Positions 30,517 to 35,740 of a stretch of DNA of 35,740 nt are shown in pieces (position 1 is the first letter of the stretch; every line of letters begins with the position of its first letter). This stretch comes from Planctomycetota bacterium (GTDB lineage Bacteria > Planctomycetota > GCA-002687715): assembly GCA_002687715.1 (NCBI GenBank), contig NZBC01000070.1:1-35740 (forward strand), given 5' to 3'. Position numbers and translations under genes: made by a program. A model generated the notes under the pieces. It had not been told where the DNA came from. It did no database searches and saw only the letters and a list, made by a program, of their open reading frames with translations.

Positions 30517-32931
30517 ATGACCCCTCGTAGCTTCCGGAAGGTGGCCGTCCCGCTCGTGGCCGTAGTGGCTCTGAGCCTGGGAATCAGCGGCTGCGGCGGC
30601 GGTGGAGGAGGCGGAGGAGCCTCGACGACCGGCGCCATCATTGCACTGTCGTTCGTCGGCTTCGTCACGCAGCCCTCTGGCAACGGTCCCAACGGTCAGG
30701 TGCCTCTGCCCGAGGTGTTCCTGGACCAGACCCTCGAGTTCCAGTTCGACGCAGACATCGACGATGGCATCCTCGGTGGATTCTTCATGCAGGGCGGCGC
30801 CCCGCTGGAGTTCGTCGGAGTGTCAGCGTCGGCGACGACCGGCGGCGTCCCGTACTACGCGTACGTCGATCAGGCGCTGGCGGCCAACGCGCTCCAGGTT
30901 CGCCAGAACGCGTTCAACGCGCCGCTCGTGCCTAGCTACATCATTGGCCGGCATCGCGACAAGGAGGACACGATCGTCGTGGACCCGCGCGTCCAGGCGA
31001 ACAATCCGCTCGGCCTCACGTTCAACGGCGGCTTCGCGCCGCAGGTCGAGTACACCTACCGCATCCCGGCGAACAACGCGTTCCGGATGGGCGGCGGCAC
31101 GCCCGCGGCGGTGGTGGGCGTCGATCCGCTGCTGCTCCCGATCGTGCTGAACGTCTTCGGACCCCAGCCGATCCTGTCGCCGGTGTTCCGTTCGGGAACG
31201 TCGACGGGACCGGACCCGGTTCCGCCGGAGATCGTGTCGATCACCGCGACGTCGGGCCTCGCCGGTACTCCCGGGCAGCCGATCCCTGCGACGGACTCCC
31301 TGCAGATCACGTTCTCGAAGCCCATCGATCCGGTGAGCCTCGACCTCGTGGCCAACTTCCTCGTCCGCAACCAGGATCTCGTCACGGCGCAGGAGCCCGA
31401 AGGGCGCCTGATTCCGGGCAACCTGGTGATCAACCCGGCCCAGGCGCAGATCGTGACGTTCGTCCCGGTCCCGTCGTTCGGCCCGGGGGTGAGCCCGACG
31501 CAGGGCTACAACATCGAGGTGCGGGTCGGGACGTTCGGAGTTACGACTGTCCCTGAGATCCTCGGCGTCCCTCAGGGCAACCCGCCGCAGCAGCTCCCGG
31601 TCGGGAACTCGCTGAGCCAGATCTTCGTCACCGAACCGTGTCCCACCTGCGAGGGCTCGGTGGCCGTCATCGAGACGTTCACCAACAACACGAACGAGGA
31701 CCAGGGGTTCACCCCGCTCTTCGACCGGGCTCTGTGGAACGACGCGGGCAGCCCGGGCAGCCTGCGGAGCACACCGATCTCCGGCAACCCGTTGGCGACC
31801 TTCACCGGCAACCCCACTGCCCTGGGCACGCAGTCGCAGGTGAACATGCCGATCGGCGTCGGCACCACGCTGGCGCTGACCACGGTGCCGTTCCTCGGAC
31901 TGTTCTCGCCGTTCGACGACGCGGACCTTCCGGGGATGCCGGGGTCGGGCAACAACCTGCCCGGTGTCAATGCGATGGGCGGTTCCCACACCATGTGGCT
32001 GACCGAGGCCACCGACATCGGTAACCCGCGCTCATCGCTCGAGCTGATCGAGTGGGGGCCGACGATGAACACGGTGCTCGTCGCGACCTACCCCTCGTAT
32101 CAGATGTGGGCGGGCATGTCGTCGGTCACCGCCCCCATCACCTGCCCGACGGGCACCACCGGCCTGTCGACGATCTACGCGCAGAACCACGACCAGGTTC
32201 CGCCGCAGCCCGTCGACCCCAACAACACGCACCCGACCATCCCCGGTGCCGGTGCCGTGCTCGTCTCGCCGCCGGGCGCCTACCAGGCGGGACCCGGGTT
32301 CACCTCGTACTTCCCGTACCCGACCCTGAGTCCGCCGTTCGACTACATCGGCTCAGGCACCGGCCAGGCGAACCTGGTCTACGAGGTCAACATCGAGCCC
32401 GGCACGCAGCAGGCGAACTTCAACCGCTACCGGGCCACTGCGTTCACGCCGGTCCGCCGCATCATCGGCGCGCCCCTGTCCAGCGGCATGATCACGTCCG
32501 CTGGCAGCGGTTGTGACACCTACGACCTGCGCTTCACGTTCGTGTCGATCGTGGCCACGGATCAGTCGAACTTCTACGACACGGGCGTCGTCACCGGTAC
32601 GCCGCGCTACGCCGGCATCACGTTCGCACCGAGCCCCGCGAGCCAGGCGACGGGCAGCAGCGCGCTGTGGGAGTTCGAGGGGGCGACCGCCATCGCTGCT
32701 CCGAACGCTCCGGTCGGCGTGACCTCGGGCTTCCTCACGTACTGGAGCGGCACCCCGGCGGCGGGCCAGTTCTTCCCGGGCATCCTGGAGGACCCGATGA
32801 GCCCGTTGACGCCGCAGCTGACCGGGAACCGGTACTTCCGCTTCCGCGTCACCCTGCGCAACGACAACATCCTGAACGGTGAGCAGCAGTACAACAGCTT
32901 GATCGCTGCCATCGTCGTCGGCGGTTCCTGA
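30517..32931 (+). CDS. large lipoprotein with SbsA-type Ig-like domain, paralogue 1
   Basis: The 804-residue product has a lipoprotein signal peptide with lipobox GISGC (C26 lipidated) and a poly-Gly linker (27-34). Residues about 35-235 form a domain shared with the next gene (SFVGFVTQPSGNGPNGQVPL, HRDKEDTIVVDP). Residues about 240-365 look like a bacterial Ig-like SbsA domain (PEIVSITATSG, DSLQITFSKPIDPVSL). A CPTCEGS motif (C375, C378) starts the C-terminal half, which ends in a beta-rich domain (CDTYDLRFTF, NRYFRFRVTLRND). The protein is probably on the cell surface or in the periplasm; function is unknown. AAGGAGAAGAGG upstream is a good ribosome binding site. The strong promoter implies high expression. 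Confidence 0.88.
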   Translation: MTPRSFRKVAVPLVAVVALSLGISGCGGGGGGGGASTTGAIIALSFVGFVTQPSGNGPNGQVPLPEVFLDQTLEFQFDADIDDGILGGFFMQGGAPLEFVGVSASATTGGVPYYAYVDQALAANALQVRQNAFNAPLVPSYIIGRHRDKEDTIVVDPRVQANNPLGLTFNGGFAPQVEYTYRIPANNAFRMGGGTPAAVVGVDPLLLPIVLNVFGPQPILSPVFRSGTSTGPDPVPPEIVSITATSGLAGTPGQPIPATDSLQITFSKPIDPVSLDLVANFLVRNQDLVTAQEPEGRLIPGNLVINPAQAQIVTFVPVPSFGPGVSPTQGYNIEVRVGTFGVTTVPEILGVPQGNPPQQLPVGNSLSQIFVTEPCPTCEGSVAVIETFTNNTNEDQGFTPLFDRALWNDAGSPGSLRSTPISGNPLATFTGNPTALGTQSQVNMPIGVGTTLALTTVPFLGLFSPFDDADLPGMPGSGNNLPGVNAMGGSHTMWLTEATDIGNPRSSLELIEWGPTMNTVLVATYPSYQMWAGMSSVTAPITCPTGTTGLSTIYAQNHDQVPPQPVDPNNTHPTIPGAGAVLVSPPGAYQAGPGFTSYFPYPTLSPPFDYIGSGTGQANLVYEVNIEPGTQQANFNRYRATAFTPVRRIIGAPLSSGMITSAGSGCDTYDLRFTFVSIVATDQSNFYDTGVVTGTPRYAGITFAPSPASQATGSSALWEFEGATAIAAPNAPVGVTSGFLTYWSGTPAAGQFFPGILEDPMSPLTPQLTGNRYFRFRVTLRNDNILNGEQQYNSLIAAIVVGGS

Positions 32932-32960
32932 TCCTCTCAGGTCGTCAAGAGCGACGCTCT

Positions 32961-32994
32961 ACGGCGCTGCGCGGCATGGGCCGCGTGGCGCCGT
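32961..32994 (+). terminator. terminator hairpin after lipoprotein paralogue 1
   Basis: ACGGCGC pairs with GCGCCGT and, inside a symmetric TG/TG loop, CGCGGC pairs with GCCGCG around ATGG. That gives 13 base pairs in all, 30 bases after the stop, followed by TGTCGTTT. Confidence 0.65.
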
Positions 32995-33016
32995 TGTCGT
33001 TTGGGGCGTTTCGTTC

Positions 33017-33055
33017 CCGTCGCCGCGCGGGTCGCCATTGCGACCGCGCCGACGG
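33017..33055 (+). terminator. second hairpin between the lipoprotein paralogues
   Basis: CCGTCG pairs with CGACGG and, nested, GGTCGC pairs with GCGACC around CATT. It lies 22 bases after the first hairpin. It may be a second terminator or a leader structure for the downstream gene. Confidence 0.45.
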
Positions 33056-33219
33056 CAGTGCCCAATCGCTCTTCTGACCTCGGCGTGCGCGAGAGCACTG
33101 TCCCGAAAGATCGTTCCCCAGCAGCGGGTTAGCGCTGCTCTCGCTCCGTCCCACACTCCGGGCACGGCGCTTGCTCCTTGCCTTGCGACGGGAGTCATCG
33201 GGGCGAGAGAGCGAGGCTC

Positions 33220-35664
33220 ATGAGGATCCAGACCTTTTCGAGGGCGGCAGTCGGCCTGTCCGTCCTGGCCGTGCTGTTCGTGACCGGTTGCGGAGGCGGC
33301 GATGGGGGAGGAGTCGGTGATGGCGTCCAGGGCGCAGTGATCGGCGTCTCTTTCGGCGGCTTCACGTCGCAACCGTCGGGGAGTGGCCCCAATGGCGGGG
33401 TGCCGTTGCCCTTCGTGTTCCTGGATGAGGCGATCGAGTTCCGTTTCGACGGCCCGATCGACGCCGGGATCTTCGGTGGGTTCGCCGTGGACGCGTCGCA
33501 GGACCCGATCGTCATCAACGGCGAGTCGCCGGTAGCGATCTCGAGCATCCCCTACCACCCGTACGCGAACCAGTCGATCGCGGCGGCCTCGATCGAGGTG
33601 CGGAGCAACGTGTTCAACGGCGCAGTCGTTCCCAATTACGTCGTGGGTCGCCACCGGGACAAGCCCGACACGATCGTGATCGACCCCGTAGTCCCGCTGG
33701 GCAACGTGCTGGGCCTGCCCTTCAACCCCGGGTTCCTCGCCAACCGCGAGTACACCTGGCGCGTGCCGGCGACGTCCGGGATCCGGGTTGGGGGCAAGCC
33801 GGCGTTGCCGGTCGGAACCGGTCCGCTGCAGCTCCCCATCGTGGTGCCCGGATTCACACCGGCGCCGGGGCTCGGCATGGTGTTCCGCACCGGCGACACG
33901 GTGACTCCCGACCCTGATCCGCCCACCGTGCTCGAGATCGTGAGCCTGTCCGGAGCGTCGGGCCAGGAGACCGAACCCATCGGGGCGAACGAGCCGATCG
34001 AGGTGATCTTCGACCAGGCGATCGACCGGCTCTCGATCGACGAGCTACAGAACTTCATCATCCGCAACGTCGATCGCCCGACGCTGGAGTTTCCCCAGGG
34101 GCGTCCGGTCGGGGTCCAGCTCGACATCGACGAGCAACGTCCGTACGTCGTCACGTGCATCCCCGTCCCGTCGTGGGGGCCGGGAGTCAGCGCCGCGGAC
34201 GGTTACGAGATCGAGGTTCGCATCGGGACGTTCGGCGATCCGAGCCTCGACAACATCGTCGGCCTGCCGCAGGGGTTGCAGGGTGGGCAGATCGGGCTCG
34301 ACAACTCATTACCCGCGACCTTCCACACCCAAGCGTGCCCGGAGTGCGAGGGGTCGGCAGCCATCATCGAGAACTTCTCGACGCAGGACAATCGCGACGG
34401 CGCGTTCGCCCCGACGCTCAACGCGTGTCGCTGGGATGAAGGCGAGGGCGGCGCCGGTCTCTTGCGGGGTGTCTCCATCAGCGGTGATCCTCTGGCATTG
34501 TTCCAGGGCAACCCGGGCAACATCGGCACGCGGAGCCAGGTGAGTTCGATCATCGGTCCGGGCACGACGCTACCGCTGTCCGGTCCAGCGCAAGGTCCGT
34601 TGTTTCCCGTGGGGCTCTTCACTCCGTTCGATGCCGGAGACGGTGTCAACAACCTGGGGCCGGGCATCAACGGGGGCGGCGGCGGTCATCTCATGATCAT
34701 GTACGAGGGCGTCGACCTCGGCGGCGTACGCGACTCACTCGAGCTCATCGAGTGGGGACCCACCGGCAACACGGTCTTCGCGACGACGTACCCGAGCATG
34801 AGCATCTGGTGCGGGCAGGGTTCCCAGGTCGCCCCGAGCAGCTGCCCCAGCGGCGGCGCCAACACGGGCCTCGCCGGGACCTACCTCGTCAACTATGACC
34901 AGGACACGCTACAGGCACCCGATCCCAACCGGCTGAACCCGCTCAACCCCACCCAGGGCGGCGTGCTGTGCGTGGGACCGAGCGGCTACACGACCACCCC
35001 CGGCTTCTCGACCTACTTCCCGTACCAGACGTTCACGAGGCCGTTCGACTACCTGGGATCCGGCCCAGGGTCGGGGGCCCTGCTCGTCGAGATGAACACC
35101 GAACCGGGTACCCAGCTGGTGAACTTCCACCGCTACCGCTCGGTTGGCGCCGTACCAGCTCCGTCGATTCGTCGGTTCATCGGCGGTCCGCTCGGCACGC
35201 TCGCGCAGGCGAACGTGGTCGTGGGATCCGGCTGCGACATCTACGACTGGCGCTTCACATTCGTCTCGATGGTGTCGTCTGCCCAGTCGAACTTCTACGA
35301 CACGGGCGTCAACCCGGCTTCCGAGAACGCGATCTACCGCGCCGTGACCCTGAGCCCGTCCCCCCAGGACCAGACCGCCGCGACCAGCGCCATCTGGCGC
35401 TTCGAGGGCGCTGCCGCGATCGCCGCGCCCAACACGCCGGTTGGGCCGACCACGGGTCTCCTGACCTGGTGGAACGGCACTCCGGGCTCCGGCACGGAGT
35501 TTCCCGAGGTGCTCGAGGATCCCAACAACCCCGCCGCGCCCCAGCTCAGCGGCAACCGGTACTTCCGCTTCCAGGTGGAGCTCCGGAACGATCATGTCGC
35601 CAATACGATCCAGAGCTACAGCGCGCTGAGTATGGCGATCAGTGTCCAGACCACGAGCAACTGA
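33220..35664 (+). CDS. large lipoprotein with SbsA-type Ig-like domain, paralogue 2
   Basis: The 814-residue product is a full-length paralogue of the preceding gene with the same domain order. It has a signal peptide and lipobox FVTGC (C24), a Gly/Asp linker, the shared N-terminal domain (SFGGFTSQPSGSGPNGGVPL, HRDKPDTIVIDP), and the Ig-like domain (LEIVSLSGASG, PIEVIFDQAIDRLSI). CPECEGS (C373, C376) and the beta-rich C terminus (CDIYDWRFTF, NRYFRFQVELRND) follow. ATG 33220 is preferred over 33178 because it begins the signal peptide and has GAGAGCGAGG just upstream. Divergence between the copies is large enough that the duplication is old. Function is unknown; a surface structural or binding role is likely. 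Confidence 0.88.
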   Translation: MRIQTFSRAAVGLSVLAVLFVTGCGGGDGGGVGDGVQGAVIGVSFGGFTSQPSGSGPNGGVPLPFVFLDEAIEFRFDGPIDAGIFGGFAVDASQDPIVINGESPVAISSIPYHPYANQSIAAASIEVRSNVFNGAVVPNYVVGRHRDKPDTIVIDPVVPLGNVLGLPFNPGFLANREYTWRVPATSGIRVGGKPALPVGTGPLQLPIVVPGFTPAPGLGMVFRTGDTVTPDPDPPTVLEIVSLSGASGQETEPIGANEPIEVIFDQAIDRLSIDELQNFIIRNVDRPTLEFPQGRPVGVQLDIDEQRPYVVTCIPVPSWGPGVSAADGYEIEVRIGTFGDPSLDNIVGLPQGLQGGQIGLDNSLPATFHTQACPECEGSAAIIENFSTQDNRDGAFAPTLNACRWDEGEGGAGLLRGVSISGDPLALFQGNPGNIGTRSQVSSIIGPGTTLPLSGPAQGPLFPVGLFTPFDAGDGVNNLGPGINGGGGGHLMIMYEGVDLGGVRDSLELIEWGPTGNTVFATTYPSMSIWCGQGSQVAPSSCPSGGANTGLAGTYLVNYDQDTLQAPDPNRLNPLNPTQGGVLCVGPSGYTTTPGFSTYFPYQTFTRPFDYLGSGPGSGALLVEMNTEPGTQLVNFHRYRSVGAVPAPSIRRFIGGPLGTLAQANVVVGSGCDIYDWRFTFVSMVSSAQSNFYDTGVNPASENAIYRAVTLSPSPQDQTAATSAIWRFEGAAAIAAPNTPVGPTTGLLTWWNGTPGSGTEFPEVLEDPNNPAAPQLSGNRYFRFQVELRNDHVANTIQSYSALSMAISVQTTSN

Positions 35665-35681
35665 CACCCCTCCCCGGGTAC

Positions 35682-35711
35682 GCGGACCTCCAGAGGCTGT
35701 GAATCAATCGC
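35682..35711. repeat. possible partial copy C of the dispersed repeat
   Basis: GCGGACCTCC followed by AGAGGCTGTGAATCAATC resembles the middle of copy A (GCGGACCTCC, GAAGCGTGCGAATCAACC). It lies 17 bases after a stop codon, the same kind of place as copies A and B. Similarity fades further right and the window ends at 35740. Confidence 0.4.
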
Positions 35712-35740
35712 AATCCGGGCTGCGCTCGGCCCAGAGCGAC

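Overview
The window reads as chromosomal DNA of a GC-rich (by eye about two thirds G+C), Gram-negative-type bacterium, most likely a planctomycete or another PVC relative. The evidence is indirect: an outer-membrane secretin with PilM/N/O partners, lipoproteins with poly-Gly linkers after the lipobox, secreted HEAT-repeat proteins, a secreted metallo-beta-lactamase plus lamin-tail protein, and a mix of housekeeping genes with lineage-specific secreted proteins. There is no phage, IS element, CRISPR array, tRNA or rRNA that I can support. All but three genes are on the + strand.

Layout. 1-4.3 kb: the end of an unidentified gene, then smc. 4.3-6.4 kb: a small membrane-anchored HEAT protein, pterin-4a-carbinolamine dehydratase, the decayed C-terminal half of a TIGR02757 protein, and a pentapeptide-repeat protein. 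6.4-9.0 kb: the secreted MBL/lamin-tail protein and truA. 9.1-12.4 kb: hpf, yvcK, ptsH and ptsI, a tight regulatory cluster with two start/stop overlaps. 12.5-15.5 kb (minus strand): two translationally coupled genes whose products match archaeal pantoate kinase and 4-phosphopantoate--beta-alanine ligase, followed by a secreted thioredoxin-like/HEAT protein. 15.9-21.4 kb: a type IV pilus/type II secretion assembly operon (pilM, pilN, a long pilO with a possible PilP-like tail, secretin). 22.1-25.3 kb: RNase E/G, rplU, rpmA, obgE. 25.5-30.2 kb: a PilT-type ATPase, a GspC-like PDZ protein, a shortened MnmE-like GTPase, and pyrB carrying a C-terminal PyrI-type zinc domain. 30.5-35.7 kb: two paralogous lipoproteins of about 800 residues in tandem.

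The most notable content is the archaeal-type coenzyme A gene pair in a bacterial chromosome. Together the two enzymes would convert pantoate to 4'-phosphopantothenate by phosphorylating before condensing with beta-alanine, the reverse of the PanC-then-PanK order usual in bacteria. Second is the PyrB-zinc fusion: the four cysteines reproduce the spacing of E. coli PyrI almost exactly, while the PyrI allosteric domain is absent. Smaller points are an 83-bp dispersed intergenic repeat, a 47-bp tandem repeat inside the pilus operon, a 17-bp tandem repeat that supplies the last codons of the MnmE-like gene, and a 707-bp gene-free stretch with hairpins ahead of RNase E/G.

All product calls come from reading translated sequence and remembered family motifs; no database search was run.
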